The notes: a model not told the origin generated them from the sequence alone. Positions 12,381 to 24,454 are shown, counted from the stretch's first letter. The stretch: 64,000 nucleotides of DNA from Nemania diffusa (GCA_038501195.1 JBBPUQ010000002.1:1674001-1738000); one strand, 5' to 3'. Made by a program: numbers and translations.

Positions 12381-13205
12381 CTGAGGATATCATTGATCAT
12401 GGTGATTACTTATATGACTATGTACGGCTCAAGGTTTCATGATCAATGGTTTGTGAAGTGTCCAAAGACATACATTAGCGCTAAGGGGGGTATAGACAGC
12501 CACGATGATTGTCCCTGGCTTTAAAAATAGTCATAAAGGTATGATCATGAAAATCATATGTTTAAAATCGTCCAAAATCCAAGACGGTTATATAAAAAAT
12601 AAGACGGTCACAGAGAACTACGTAGGTAATTACCCTGGTATAGGTTAAGTGGGGTATAAAAAACCCCAAAGAAATATCCTGTTACCTGTGACCGTCTCAG
12701 ACAGAAAAGGGTTATACAATGACTTGTCTCTGTCGTAAAAACGATTTATTTTAATAATTATTTCTTCGAAAATAAGAGGTCTTTGAATACATGATTATCA
12801 CTGTGAACATTTTTTTCTCTCTTCTTAACAGAAAAGTAAAAATCAATTTTCAGGCTGTATAACAGTCCTAGGGGTGGTGACAATCTTAGTGATCGTCTTT
12901 AGGCGGGGAGCTACGTAAGTGTTTCTCACCTTCCAGTACATTTTAGGTAGTATCTACAGAGCACCGGTCGCGGCTAGGTATAGTCCTACCTTAGTATAGA
13001 GTACAGGTACCCGCCTGTCTAGGTAGAATCCTAAACCTACACCCTGTTTGCGTCGTGTCTTTAACTTTTAAAGGGTCTCAAGGCAGGACACTGAAGACGA
13101 ATTTGCGACCGTGGAAAGCAATGCGCCTTGGCTTGTCCATCCGATGCCACCAGCGCGACTCCATGTTTCTGCAATCCGTGCCTCCTTAGTACCTGGTAGC
13201 CAGCT
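12381..13205. other. Intergenic between NRPS-like gene and DOP1
   Basis: About 0.8 kb without a credible gene. It carries an inverted repeat at 12602-12697 (listed separately) and TACCTA-type words near 12960-13030. The right half should contain the DOP1 promoter. Confidence 0.45.
12602..12697. repeat. 12-bp perfect inverted repeat, 96 bp end to end
   Basis: AGACGGTCACAG at 12602-12613 is matched exactly by its reverse complement at 12686-12697. A partial direct copy (AGACGGT) lies 20 bp upstream at 12582. Inside is a small GGGG...CCCC hairpin at about 12651-12666. The arrangement could be a very short terminal-inverted-repeat remnant or a hairpin in the 3' region of the NRPS-like gene. I see no clear target-site duplication. 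Confidence 0.5.
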
Positions 13206-16200
13206 ATGGCGCTCGAGCCGGGTCCTCGACGTTCCATGTCCCCCGACAGTTCTGGGCGGGACACTCCGACCTCACGACAATGGCGGAACCAGCTGAGTGC
13301 AGGTATGAGCTGGCCGTGCACGCATTGGCTATAGTTCTCGTGTGTCGACGGCATGCCTTATGGACTGACAGACGTGCTACCCAGATGACATCGCCCCGAA
13401 AGACAAGCACTATCGAAAATATGCCTCCGGTGTTGAGCGAGCCCTGGCGCTGTTCGATACGGCTTTGGAAGAGTGGGCGGATTACATTTCTTTTCTGAGT
13501 AGGCTCCTCAAAGTCGGTGCTCTGCCTCCCTCTCCTACTTGGCAAATCTCCTGCCGACATCTCGTCTAGACGCTGACACTGCTGGTTCGTCTAGGCCCTA
13601 CAGGCTCGGCAAGCGAATATCACCACCATACCCTCGAAAGCCCTGGTCGCAAAGCGCCTTTCGCAATGTCTCAACCCATCTCTACCGTCCGGCGTACACC
13701 AAAAGGCGATCGAAGCATACGCCTATATCTTTTCCGTCATCGGCGAGCATGGGCTATCCAAGGATCTCCCATTATATCTCTCGGGCCTGGCCCCAACTCT
13801 TTCGTTCGCGTCTTTGGCTGTTCGCACTCGATTCCTCGATTTGCTAGAGAAGTATCTTCTACACGTAGAGCCCCTGGCCCTGCGCCCGGCCCTGAAATCT
13901 ATAATTATGGCCCTCTTGCCTGGGCTGGAGGATGATACCAGCGAGGATTTTGATCGCACTTTGAGTCTAATAGAGAGCTTCAAAGCTGCCATTCGGCCGT
14001 CGAACAGCCAGCCTCTCTCGGAAAGGCACTCGACTGGGGATGGGTTTTTCTGGCAATGTTTCTTTTTGGCTGCTATCACGAGTGGAAGCCGGCGACCAGG
14101 TGCACTGGCATATCTGGCCCGAAACTTGCCCCAACTAGGACAGCCCCTGAAACCCGAACACTCGTCAAATGAAAGTGAAGAGACAAATGCTGATGATCTC
14201 ACGGCTGCCCTTTCGAGCATGGTGACTTCTCCCGAGCCTGGCTTGCTCCTGAGGTGCTTTGCTGCGGGTCTTGGGGACGAACAGCTCTTAATTCAACGAG
14301 GCTTTCTCGACCTTCTGGTGACCAACTTACCCTTACATTCCAAGGTGCTCCAGAAACGTGTAAAGTCAAGCGACTTAGAGCTACTTCTCCGTGCGGCTGT
14401 AGGTGTTGTGATCAGGCGAGATATGAGTCTAAATCGAAGGCTTTGGGTTTGGTTTCTAGGGCCCGAGCAACCTCAACAAGACCAAGAGAATAACTTAGAG
14501 TCGCCCGTGTCTCTGTCTGAGCACCACCACGGCTACCTGGCTTCAAAAACAAGCTATTTTGAAGAGCACGGTCTTCAACCGTTGATTAACGCACTGTTAT
14601 CAATGATCAAGAGTTCATCTCACAGCGATGCCACAGAAAAGGCTAAGCCGTACCGAATCTGTTTGTCCCTCATGGACAGGTGGGAGATCGGTGGTCTTGT
14701 TGTACCCGAAATATTTCTCCCGGTGATCAGTAATGTGAGAGATTTCAAATCTAAAACTAAGGACAAAGCCGCCTTCAACGAAGTACTTCGCAGCGCCAGC
14801 ATGTTCTTCGATGGTGTCGAGAGTGGTCTCATTTATGGAGAGCTTGTAGGGCTCATGGCTCTGGCTATAGGACCGGGAAGCATGTCGGCCTCGGAGCGTG
14901 TCGAGAAATTGACGCTTGTCCAATTTATTATGACCCATTTTAACATACGAGAAGAGGAAATGATAACTCTCCACGCCCCCCTTGCTGCGTTGTCTTGTCT
15001 TGCCATGGTGGAAGATGTCAGCGAACGTATTGAAAAGCCACAGTCTCCACTAGCGAATGAGAACACTCCTATTATAGCTCAGGCACTCGACATTGCTATG
15101 AGTATGATCGGTCTTGTTCCAGAGCGTACATTTTCAGTCAACTCAAAGCAACACTCAGTCGCGCTGGTGGATAATGCGGTTTTAACTTCTATGTCAAACA
15201 GTGTGCTACTTAAGAAGATTAGGCACTTCTACGTATCTGAGCAAGGGAATCTGGAAGCTGGGTCTATCCCGTTTTCCACCCCTAAGGTGGGAGAACTTCT
15301 GATACAAAAAGCTTGCAATCTAGTCTGCAGCAGCTTCGCATCCACACGTCATTTAGTTGACGTATCTACTCGAAGCCGTCTACTAGTCCTCTTGTTGTCG
15401 AAGACACCTCCCGAAAATGTTCTCGATACGGAAAGATTGCTAGCGTCGATGCACACTCAACTTGCGAATTCTACCATACCATTTGCCTCTTTCAAGTCTG
15501 TTCTGTCACTCGCCACGCAGCTGTACTATAGTGATCTAATCCCGACAAATTCCCTATCCGAGTTGGTTGACCCTTTGGTGCGCCACGCATGGGGTTTCCT
15601 ATCAGCAGCGGAGCCGAAATACCACGTTGAAGCTGTCAAATGTCTGTGGCAACTACAAACTGCACTTACTGTTTCAAATCGCGACATCGAAGCAGCCATA
15701 GCAAATACCATGCTTCAAAGTGATGTCGTGGGAACATTTGCAATCCGTGCAGCTGACCCAGGCCGAAGTTTTTGTCTTCTGTGGTCTCATAGCCTCCAAG
15801 ATAATGCTTCACATTCCGACCGAAGAGCTCCTAAAACGCCAATGGGAGAGCCTCAAATGTCTCATCGGCTATCAGGGACGGATTATTATGAAGTCATGCT
15901 AACAAGGCCCCTTTTCCTCATGCTTGATGCCCTGCTAGATGAGCGAACTCAGTTATTCATGGTAGTAAAGCATTGGCTTAACAACGTAGTTGGTATCGAA
16001 AAGTATGTGGAAACTCTCACTCTCAATAAGTGTACTAACTCTTTGCCCTAGACTCTTTTTAGTGTTTGTAACGAAGATCTCGGAGCTTCGTTTTCTTCGC
16101 ACTCTTCCAAAGACCGTGAATTCTACTACATCAACTGCGTCGGCCGGCTTTTCAGGCGACGATGAGCTCGATCTCGGTTTATATTACATTCGTACCCTGT

Positions 16201-19149
16201 CTAATGTCCTTCGGTGGGCTCCAGATGCACTATGGGGCGTCCTAGCTACTAGAATTATTGAAGGGTCCAAACAGACTCTGTCTGAAATCAGTGAGTTCTC
16301 TAGAACCACCATCGATATCATATTCAACTAACCTGGAGAAGCCGGCACCGAAGGTGATTTCTCCCTTCAGGATTTTTTTGTCCATGTTTGTTTGCGTTGC
16401 GTGGCTGGAAACAAATATCCCAATGATAGTGCAATGCAACTCCGCATAGCCCAACTTCATCGTGCTGCCCTCACGCTACTACACCAAATCCTTTTGAACC
16501 CCTATGCCAATGGGTTATCTTCCCTTAAATTAGAGGCATCTTTAATAGACCGACTTACGCAATCACTCGAAATTCCCGACCCATATATACAAGTTCTTCT
16601 ATTAGATACAGTTTTCGCTTCGCTTAGGCTTCGCGATGTATCCTCGGCAGAGTTGCCAAACTCTCCAACGGGAGAGAAACGTACGTTAAGTTACCCTTCG
16701 GGTAGTATGCGCCAGTCTTCTATCTCGGTGGATAACATTACCGAGGCTTCGGCGCCGCCTCCTTCTCTTCTCAAGTGCATACAGTCAGGGCTCAGCTCGC
16801 CAAATAGCCGCTCTGTCTTGGATAGTTGGGTAGGGTTCTTGACTGAATGTCTTCCGCTCTATTCGAACACCATCTTCCAGGTACTCATTCCCTTAGTGGA
16901 GACTCTGTGTGGCCAAATTGGTCATACCTTCGATAACCTTCAAAATATGTTTAACCAGAGCGGGAAACCCTCCGCTGACACAAGCGCCCCCGAGTCTACG
17001 CTCATATCGTTATTGAATGCCCTCGAGCAAGTATTAGCCAAGGCTCATGATCAATTACTCTTGGAAGAATCCCGAACTCAGGTAGTAAAAAGCCCCGATC
17101 ATCCCCAAGGCTTCTTTGGAAATATGGTGTCTGGGGTTTTCAATTCCGACGCGCCGCAGTCGCGTAGTGCAACGGCAAATGATAGGCTTACCGTTCTTCT
17201 TGCATTTCAAGACGCTGTCCGAATGTGCTTCAAGATCTGGTCTTGGGGTCAGGGTCGTGAAGCCGGTCTGCTTGACCCTGACTCGGCCTCTTCATTCAAA
17301 TACACATCTCTGCGAATGCGTAACCGCGCCAGACGCTTACTCGAACACGTTTTCACTGCCGAGGCACTGGAATGCCTTGAGACGGTAATTGATATATGGC
17401 GTACAGCGCTAGAAACACCTGGCATTGCCAAGCAATCTGAAGAAGTATTCAATCTGCTGCCCGCGTTAGACGGCTCTCGGCCGCGGCATACAATACCGGC
17501 TATCTTCAACGCCATCTATAGCCGTACTAATCCTAGTGCTTTAGATCCCTCTAGAAAATCAATGATGACTGTCTCATTACAAGACACGGATTTGGTTATC
17601 TTTTTAGTCGATTATGCCCGGTCGCTAGAGGACGATGCAATGGACGAGATTTGGCAAGACTGCATGGTTTTCTTGAAAGACCTGCTCGGCAATCCGTTCC
17701 CACATAGGCAAACAATTCCTAGCTTGCTAGAATTTGCTGCGATTCTAGGCGAGAAAGTGGACAATACCAACTTTGGAGAGCAGCGCAAGATGCGACGAGA
17801 GCTTGGAGTAAGTTGTTTCCATTTCTCCTATCTGGAGACTCGCTAACAGCCATTAGGACCTCTTCCTCAGGCTCTTGACAGCTCTCTTTACGACAAGACC
17901 AACATCATTCACAGATACCCTATCAGGCCCAGACGCAGACGCAGATACACGGAACAGAACTCCTTGTCAGAGAGCAGATGATGTCGTGGGTATTTTGTCT
18001 AGGATCGTCCCGAATCTCCCAAAGATTCTAGTCGAATCAGATCGTGTCTTGGCTGCAGCGCAGGCTATATCTACAAATTTGATTGGGCCATCCATTCGGT
18101 CTAAGAGCTTCCCAGATACGATTACGAAAACAACACTATCACTCCTTCAGGAACTTACGAGGCTACCAGGTAATCAAAAGACTTGGAAAAAGGATGTGGG
18201 CGACGCCTTCAATGATCCAAGGTTCTTCTCCTCGTCTCATGCGTTAGTACGGAGCGATTGGTTACCACTTCTAAAGCTCTGGACCGTTACGGACAAGGAC
18301 CGCATGACGGACATTCTAAGTCGCATCTCGCCCCCTACAACTGCTGGCATTGTCTTTGGTGTAGGTGCAACTTCTGCTAGACTTGAGGCCGACCGTAAAA
18401 CGCAACTGAACCTTCGACGCATTGCTACTTTGGTTCTAGCATGCGGAACGGACACGTTCGTGACAGATCTCCCAGCCATCCTAGACCGTGTTGTTGAGCT
18501 TCTCGCAGCAACTGCGACATCTTCACCGTCATCAACTACCCGGGCCGATATCTATATGGTACTTCGCGCCTTAGTGCTTCGAACGTCTACCGTTCACCTG
18601 GCTCCTTTATGGCCCATTGTTAATTCAGAACTGCATATGGCCATTTCGTCTGCTGTAGCGCTTGATAATAGTCCTTCTTCGGACACGTACAGTAACATCT
18701 CTATTCTTCATGCGTGCAAATTGCTGGACGTCTTGATCGCTGCAGCACCTGACGACTTCCAACTGCACGAATGGCTGTTCATCACGGACACTATTGACGC
18801 CATCTATCGCTCGGCTACCTATCAGCCGGTTGCATTAGTCGATGAATTATCAGAAGAGCTGGGAAATGTAGCCACCAACTCAACATTACCTGCTGAGTCT
18901 GCCGCGATGATTGCTTCCGGCGGATCGGGACAACGGCGACCCCTCTTGGGGCCAGGGGGCATCAATGACGAGCTCACAGTCGACAGGAGAGACGAATTTA
19001 TCGCTACGATTTTACGGCCCTTTTTTGGGCAGCTCAGCATCTATGCCTACGAGTCCACGTACGCTATGGGCGCGCTGGATGTCGAGAGCTGTGTGCTGAG
19101 CCTCCTTAAGGATCTGTTTGACGAGAAAAGCATCGTTAAGGCGTTGTGA
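13206..19149 (+). CDS. dopA: Dopey family protein DOP1 (DopA)
   Basis: Six exons join in frame: 13206-13302, 13385-13512, 13595-16002, 16052-16290, 16354-17807, 17857-19149; 5,619 nt, 1,872 residues, close to the family size. The Dopey N-terminal domain starts in exon 2 (KHYRKYASGVERALALFDTA) and runs through exon 3 (SGLAPTLSFASLAVRTRFLD, LLLRAAVGVVIRRDMSLNRR). The C-terminal part has RRELG/DLFLRLLTALFTT exactly across the exon 5/6 junction, which supports that splice. Introns are 49-82 bp with CTAAC or CTGAC branch sites; intron 2 has the rare donor GTCGGT and intron 4 an AAG acceptor. Dopey proteins work with Mon2 in endosome-Golgi traffic; the Aspergillus DopA protein affects hyphal and conidiophore form. 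The first exon (MALEPGPRRSMSPDSSGRD) is the least certain part. Confidence 0.93.
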
Positions 19150-19201
19150 GCGTGAGTAATGACTTTATTGCCTGTCTGTAACATTAATTAGAGTCTATTA
19201 G

Positions 19202-19211
19202 TATATAAAAG
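19202..19211 (+). promoter_or_regulatory. Possible TATA box
   Basis: TATATAAAAG lies about 45-50 bp upstream of the ATG at 19256 and just after the DOP1 stop. Its spacing suits a short-leader transcript of the small membrane-protein frame. Confidence 0.4.
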
Positions 19212-19255
19212 CGACTTCGGGCCCCATTTCTAATACAGACGTGTGTACCAATACA

Positions 19256-19480
19256 ATGCCTAAATTTCAACCTGAGGGATATTATTCTCAGTTCTCAATT
19301 GTGCATACCTATCGCATGTTTTACGAGTCCGACCCCTATTTCTTCGCTTGTGCTGGCATAGTGTTCGTGGGGTACGTTATTTTGTGCTACTTTATTAGTG
19401 AGCTATGTATGACGCATATTCTTGCTCGTCCTACGAGGAATGGCGCGAAAGAGCTAGCTTATGTGCATGAAGAAAGATAG
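19256..19480 (+). CDS. Small single-span membrane protein, unknown function
   Basis: A 74-residue frame from ATG 19256 to the stop at 19478-19480, beginning 106 bp after the DOP1 stop. An N-terminal polar part rich in Tyr and Phe (PEGYYSQFSIVHTYRMFYES) is followed by one hydrophobic helix (FFACAGIVFVGYVILCYFI, about residues 31-49) and a basic then acidic tail. A TATA-like sequence stands upstream. I do not recognise a family. It could be a real micro-protein or a chance frame in the DOP1 3' region. The in-frame GTG at 19241 is a less likely start. Confidence 0.45.
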   Translation: MPKFQPEGYYSQFSIVHTYRMFYESDPYFFACAGIVFVGYVILCYFISELCMTHILARPTRNGAKELAYVHEER

Positions 19481-19587
19481 ACTCATAGACAGTTTTTTTA
19501 TTACTTGGCATAGATTCCCTCGTCTAGCCCACCCAAGGACCTGTGCCACCTTGAACATCTAAGCGCAGATAGCGACTCCGTAAGTTC

Positions 19588-21559
19588 TCAACGGCCACCA
19601 CCCCGAGCTTTATTCATCCACTCCAGGACCCCCGTGCCAGCCCTCGACCCCCCTCTGTTTCCCCCCTGTCCCATTCCCACGCCATCCTCCATATCTTCAT
19701 CGCCCCCATACCCCATCCCCTCCTCCTCATCCGCGCTCCCACCACCACCACTAGCGGCAGCGGCAGCGGCAGAGGCAGTAGTGGCAGAGGCGGGAGGGGC
19801 AGCAGCCCGCCAGCTGCGCGGCAGGAACCCGAGGACGCGCGCGACGACGCCCTCGAAGACGTCGCGGTCGACGGCGGCGCCGAAGGTGACGCACTGCATC
19901 TCGGGGGCGAGAGCCAGGCGCAGGCGCGCGAGGACGGCGGCGTCGGCGGCGACGGCGGCGCCGTAGAGGGCCGCGAGCTCGAACCAGGCCTGCACGGGCG
20001 CGAGCTCGGCCGCCGACGGGTTCAGCGCGCCCGCGAGGCGGCGGAGGTTCGTGAGCGTCAGCGCGCGGGACGACCACTCGATCGCCGCTGGCGGCGGTGC
20101 TGGGGTCGGGGGGATCCTAGGGTTGGTGTCGCCGATGGGCGTTATGGTGAAGGGGGGCAGGGGTCTAGGCGCTCGTGCAGGGCGCTGAGCTGGGCGAAGA
20201 CGGAGAGGGGGGCGCTTTGGAGGGCGAGGGCCGTGGCGGAGAGGGCGTGCCCGTTGAGGGCGCTGTCGTCTTCGGCATCGTCGTGGCTGGTGCTGCTGCT
20301 GAAGACTTCTTGCCAGTGGAATTTGCGGGGGGGAGGGGGCGGGGAGGGGGTGTGGTGGTGCGAGTAGCATGTCTCGTCGATGTGGTGCCAGCAGCAATGT
20401 TCTAGGCTAGATGTAGAAACGAGGAGCGGTTAGTTAGCTTGACATACTCTTATGCTTAATTCTTAACTGAACCTGCGGGATTACCCCCTCCCTTTTTGCT
20501 CTCCTGTAATCATGCTCGTAGTTATAGAAGTAAAAAGGGAAAAAAAGAGAAGAAAGCCACATGAGCGGAAGCGAGCATTCCGCCACGAGAATAAGCACGA
20601 AAGACTGTCAAGGGAAGACTCATACCCTAGAATAAAATTAATAGCCTCATCCGTCTGCTCCGGAGACAGCGCCGCCTCCACCACCGCCGGATCCTCCAGA
20701 CCCGGCCCCAGCACCGACGTGGGGCTGAAGCTGCTCAGCGTCTCGGCCGCATACGAACTCGCGGCCTTGCTGCTGCTCCAGTCCGCCAGCGAGAGCGAGG
20801 GCGAGGCGCGGCGCACCTGGTACACCGGCGTGCCCGCGTTCTCGGGCACGTCGAGGAACACGGTGTAGTCGGGCGCCAGGGCCGTGGAGAACGCCATGCC
20901 CGTCGGGTCGACGGCCTGCGGTGGCGGTGGCGGCGGCAACAGCGGAGGAGGAGGAGGAGGAGCAGCGGCGCCGGCGGTGGCGGTGGCGGTCGTGGGGACG
21001 GCGACGGCCAGCTGGGACCGCATGGCGCCGTTCTGGCTCCGCAGGCTCTCCACCTCCTGCTCGACCTTGGCGATGTCGTCGCGCAGCTTCGTGACGTCCA
21101 TCTCGAGCTGCTTGGTGTAGTTCGCCTTGCGCTGGCGATGTTGGCGCTGGGCTTTCCTCACCTGCTGCCGTCGCTCCTTGGCTTTTGCCTCGGTGGAGGG
21201 TTCTGTCTGGCCCTCATTTTCACCAAGTCCTTCGGTTGGATGGTCATGTTAGCATAAAGTCGCATCAATTCAATTTCACAGAAAAAAAGACCAGGGTAGG
21301 AGGGATGAATCGATGTGTACGCTTAGACAAAGACATAGTAGGTAGCCCTCAGCCGATATCATGAAAGCTCTCCTCTCCTAGGGGATGTAAAAGAGACATG
21401 GAGAATAATCGGAGATGTACCTGATGATTGGCCCAGCTTGCTCGACACGAATGTGAGGCTCTGCGTCGCCTGCTGGTCTTTCGAACGCTTCCAGTAGCCC
21501 GTGAACGACGGCCTGGCCGAGCCAGGCTTCGGGTCTCCCGCGCCTGGCAAATCAGACAT
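19588..21559 (-). CDS. bZIP transcription factor, with an apparent one-base deletion in exon 3
   Basis: Exons 21421-21559, 20626-21229 and 20406 downwards join in phase (introns of 191 and 219 bp with CTAAC branch sites). After a short N-terminus (MSDLPGAGDPKPGSARPSF) comes a basic region RRQQVRKAQRQHRQRK (about residues 66-81) and a leucine zipper to about 118, the layout of fungal AP-1-like bZIPs, then a proline tract. Exon 3 starts ILG-LEHCCWHHIDE and, read straight, ends at a stop at 20142-20144 (335 residues). The next frame carries on with clearly protein-like sequence (AELAPVQAWFELAALYG, MQCVTFGAAVDRDVFEGVV) to 19588, matching the conserved C-terminal region of this family. One C missing from a C-run near 20145-20167 would reconcile the two; no splice donor does. 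Either an assembly error or a truncating mutation. Confidence 0.8.
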
Positions 21560-22336
21560 ATTTATCTCCCTCTTCTTGCAAGTCGCCTGTATTATCGGTA
21601 GTTCGCTGCTAAGCTTAAGCTTAATTCAGCTCGAAGATAGTGGCACGACTAGCTATGATGATCTCTCGAGTGAATCTAGGACCGCCGTCAGACAAAACTA
21701 CTTATGCCCCTTTAAAGGTGACGTCAGATGTAATATTAATCCCGTACGGAAATTAAATATCTAGCACTGGCATTCTATTGGTAGATACGTACTTACCTAG
21801 GCTCAGTTATAAGTATCTGATGTTTGAACAGAAAAGTGTCTAGATAGAAACCTGGGGTGAAGAAATGGCCCCGCCAGCCGAATGTAGGTTCCGAGGTGTC
21901 GATCTCATGCAACCAATAACCAACGTTGTATTTCCTGATCTGTAGGTACATGGGGGGGTTCAGTAGAATCCCCTGCTAACGATCCCCAGCCAAAATCGGT
22001 AATGAAAGGGGAGGCAACATATGCTGTGGAGTACCTAGATTAGGTAATACTATCCTGTAGATAGGTAGAGCTTCATCCCTACGCATACTGTAACATCACT
22101 CCAGATCTCCAGAAAAGAGAGAAAGAGGGTCATACGCTCTGTTATTAAAAATCTACAGAATCTGACTACAGATCTCCAGAAAAGAGACATCTGTTAGACT
22201 ACCGTCATTTCATCAAGTACAACATCAGACATTGATTTCCTTCCCGAAACACGAGCAAATCCTTTTAGCTAGCCAGCTCTTCCAGTAAACTCCTGCACAA
22301 CGCCGCCCAATGCATCATACATTATGACTATGTGTC
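21560..22336. other. Intergenic between bZIP start and RRN3 stop
   Basis: About 0.78 kb. The part next to the bZIP start is the likely promoter. It holds a 19-bp direct repeat (22102-22120 and 22169-22187) and TACCTA-type words near 21780-21800 and 22030-22070. No gene is supported. Confidence 0.45.
22102..22187. repeat. 19-bp direct repeat pair
   Basis: CAGATCTCCAGAAAAGAGA occurs at 22102-22120 and again exactly at 22169-22187, in the 3' flank of RRN3. The function is unknown. A small duplication is the simplest reading. Confidence 0.6.
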
Positions 22337-24454
22337 CTAATCGTCTTCTCCGGCGCCCGCCTCGGTAGCCGTATCCTCCTCTATGTCCTCCTCCTCCTCG
22401 TCTATTTCCTCGTCGTCGCTGTCCTCCCCAAGCTCCTCTGGGTTTAGGCCGGGAATAGGTCGCCAAGGTAAGTAATCCTCATCCACCCAGCGCTTACTCT
22501 TGGGTAGCTGGTAGGGGTCGAACGGGAAATACGAGCTAAGCTGCTGCCAACTCTCGTCGTTCACATCGAACGACATATCTCGCAGCGCCCCGCCGTTTGA
22601 GTAGGCACCAACCGAGTATTGGGAGAGTCGAAGTCGCTTGTTCGATTCGATGAGGGGATATACGTACATAAACCGGAAGTGGTGGGCAAGTTTCGCAAAT
22701 TGGTCGACGATGACGGGGGAACACACCTTGAGGGGATTAAGCTTAGAGTAGATATTGCGCCTCATTATGTCCTTGATTTCTGATTCCCACTCAATTTCCT
22801 GGTCGAGATATGACAAAGGATCCTCCTTGTCCACATCATCTGGGACCGCCCTTATGAGGTCCTGCCACCTGAAGCAAAAGACGTACATCAATGCCTGCAT
22901 CAGCGCATAGAACGGCGCGTACCGACGCACGTCGGGGCCTCTACACGAAATTTCATAGACAGCCCGCATCTCGTCTAAGTGGTAGCCGAGGACTTCGAAA
23001 ATCTTAACGACAATGTGCCCCGGAACATGCGCTCCCCTAGCGACAAAGCTAGCAAGATAGGCACAGGCTGACTGCCTTAATATGAGAGGCCGCTGAGACT
23101 CGAAGGCAATGTTGATGCAGGTGCCACAAAATGCGTCAATGAGCCGCTCAGATCTTTGTCCGAAATGAAATATGAGAAACTGTGTGTGTCGCGACTTAAT
23201 CGTGGGGAGGATGAGATGCGAGAACTCGGCTAACAGGTCCTCGAATACATCCATAGCTTCTTGAGACTGCGGATCGGCAAAAGCGGGCGTGTGGAGCTCG
23301 AACAGACTATCCAAAATAGAATCCATCTTCTCAATGTTCTCTTTTGCTGTCTTGACACGAATGTATTCGTCATCCTCAGACTCGGCGCTCGAGACTGATT
23401 CATTATCGCTGTCATCGGAATCCTCCTCGTCCTGGGTCTCGTGTTCTTGAGCAGACTTCAAAGCCATGCCCACCATAGCTGCGAGTTTGTCATCCATGTC
23501 ATCAAGATCCATCTGCATCTCGACGTCGATCTTAATGAGCCGACTGATGATTAGATCCATAATGTCATTTCTGAGGCCCGGACTGTATTGGCGAAGTCGC
23601 AAGAGATTATCGACGTAAGCAAGATGGGCTCGCTTGGGTTCGTCGTGGAAAGGATACTTGCTGGCGAGAATGGGCTCCAGCACGGACTCAGCGACGGGGA
23701 ATAGCTGTAGTATGTATCGAAGGGCTGCGTGAAGTCTATCTTGCGCTAGCTCCCGCGTGACAGGGGACCAGCCTTCTACAGCCCACTCGGAAGGCCGAGA
23801 ATTGGAAAACGCCTCAGCTATCATGGAGAGAACCTGGGTGAGGCGAGGCCCTTGGGCGCTTACCAAGGCGGCGAGGAATTGAATGTAGATCTTGGCAAAG
23901 TGGTCATCCCGGCCAAGCCATTGGCATTGGAGGAGGCTCCTGACTAGACCGTCGCACGATCTTCCCAGGCGGGGTGTGAAGGCAGTGAGAGCAATGAAAT
24001 ATCCCTTGAGTTCCTGGCGCTGTTTCGCAATCGCAACCGGATCGATATCGTCGCCGTCCTCGTCATCGTCATCATCGTCGTCATGGTAGGACACTGGTTT
24101 GCCTTGCAGTGTTTGTTTCAACATATCGTAGTCTTCATCCTCCCCCTGGGCATGCCGGTCTAGGGCATCTCTGATCTCGTTCCTTATTTCCGCAACAGGC
24201 CTGGCGCCAATCTCGTGGATCTCGATGTTTTCCAAATCGAACTCTACTCGCGCACGCTTCCTCTGTGGGCTATGAGCGCCCTCGGCATCACTGGCGTCGT
24301 CGTCGTCGTCGGCATCGTCATCGTCATCTAGACCGGCTTCATCCCGTGATCGTCTAACACCGATAACTGATGAAGTAGATTTTAGGATAGGCTTTAGAGG
24401 GCCGCTAGTCGCCGCGCGTGCAAGTTGCGCAGTCATCGAGGCGGCGAGTGACAT
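22337..24454 (-). CDS. RRN3: RNA polymerase I initiation factor RRN3
   Basis: Intronless; 705 residues from the ATG at 24454 (an in-frame GTG two codons upstream is ignored). RRN3 (TIF-IA in animals) binds RNA polymerase I and makes it competent to start rRNA transcription. The HEAT-repeat body is visible throughout, with conserved blocks such as ILRQSACAYLASFVARG, FYALMQALMYVFCFRW and KLNPLKVCSPVIVDQFAKL. Acidic patches typical of the fungal proteins are present: an Asp run near residues 40-60, a second Asp run near 125-137, DEEDSDDSDNESVSSAESED in the middle, and a Glu/Asp C-terminal tail. The length fits the family and nothing is broken. It is in tandem with hapC, 1 kb downstream of it. 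Confidence 0.95.
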   Translation of the reverse strand: MSLAASMTAQLARAATSGPLKPILKSTSSVIGVRRSRDEAGLDDDDDADDDDDASDAEGAHSPQRKRARVEFDLENIEIHEIGARPVAEIRNEIRDALDRHAQGEDEDYDMLKQTLQGKPVSYHDDDDDDDEDGDDIDPVAIAKQRQELKGYFIALTAFTPRLGRSCDGLVRSLLQCQWLGRDDHFAKIYIQFLAALVSAQGPRLTQVLSMIAEAFSNSRPSEWAVEGWSPVTRELAQDRLHAALRYILQLFPVAESVLEPILASKYPFHDEPKRAHLAYVDNLLRLRQYSPGLRNDIMDLIISRLIKIDVEMQMDLDDMDDKLAAMVGMALKSAQEHETQDEEDSDDSDNESVSSAESEDDEYIRVKTAKENIEKMDSILDSLFELHTPAFADPQSQEAMDVFEDLLAEFSHLILPTIKSRHTQFLIFHFGQRSERLIDAFCGTCINIAFESQRPLILRQSACAYLASFVARGAHVPGHIVVKIFEVLGYHLDEMRAVYEISCRGPDVRRYAPFYALMQALMYVFCFRWQDLIRAVPDDVDKEDPLSYLDQEIEWESEIKDIMRRNIYSKLNPLKVCSPVIVDQFAKLAHHFRFMYVYPLIESNKRLRLSQYSVGAYSNGGALRDMSFDVNDESWQQLSSYFPFDPYQLPKSKRWVDEDYLPWRPIPGLNPEELGEDSDDEEIDEEEEDIEEDTATEAGAGEDD

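Noticed and set aside
13280..13498. 72-residue plus-strand frame at the DOP1 start
   Set aside because: It is out of frame with the conserved Dopey N-terminus (KHYRKYASGVERALALF), which reads through the same bases in another frame.
19634..20405. Plus-strand Ala/Pro/Gly-rich frames opposite the bZIP gene
   Set aside because: They arise from GC-rich codons of the bZIP C-terminal region on the other strand.
20142..20406. An extra intron instead of a frameshift in the bZIP gene
   Set aside because: The only GT in the relevant stretch (GTCTTC) is a poor donor and no acceptor in the right phase follows it.
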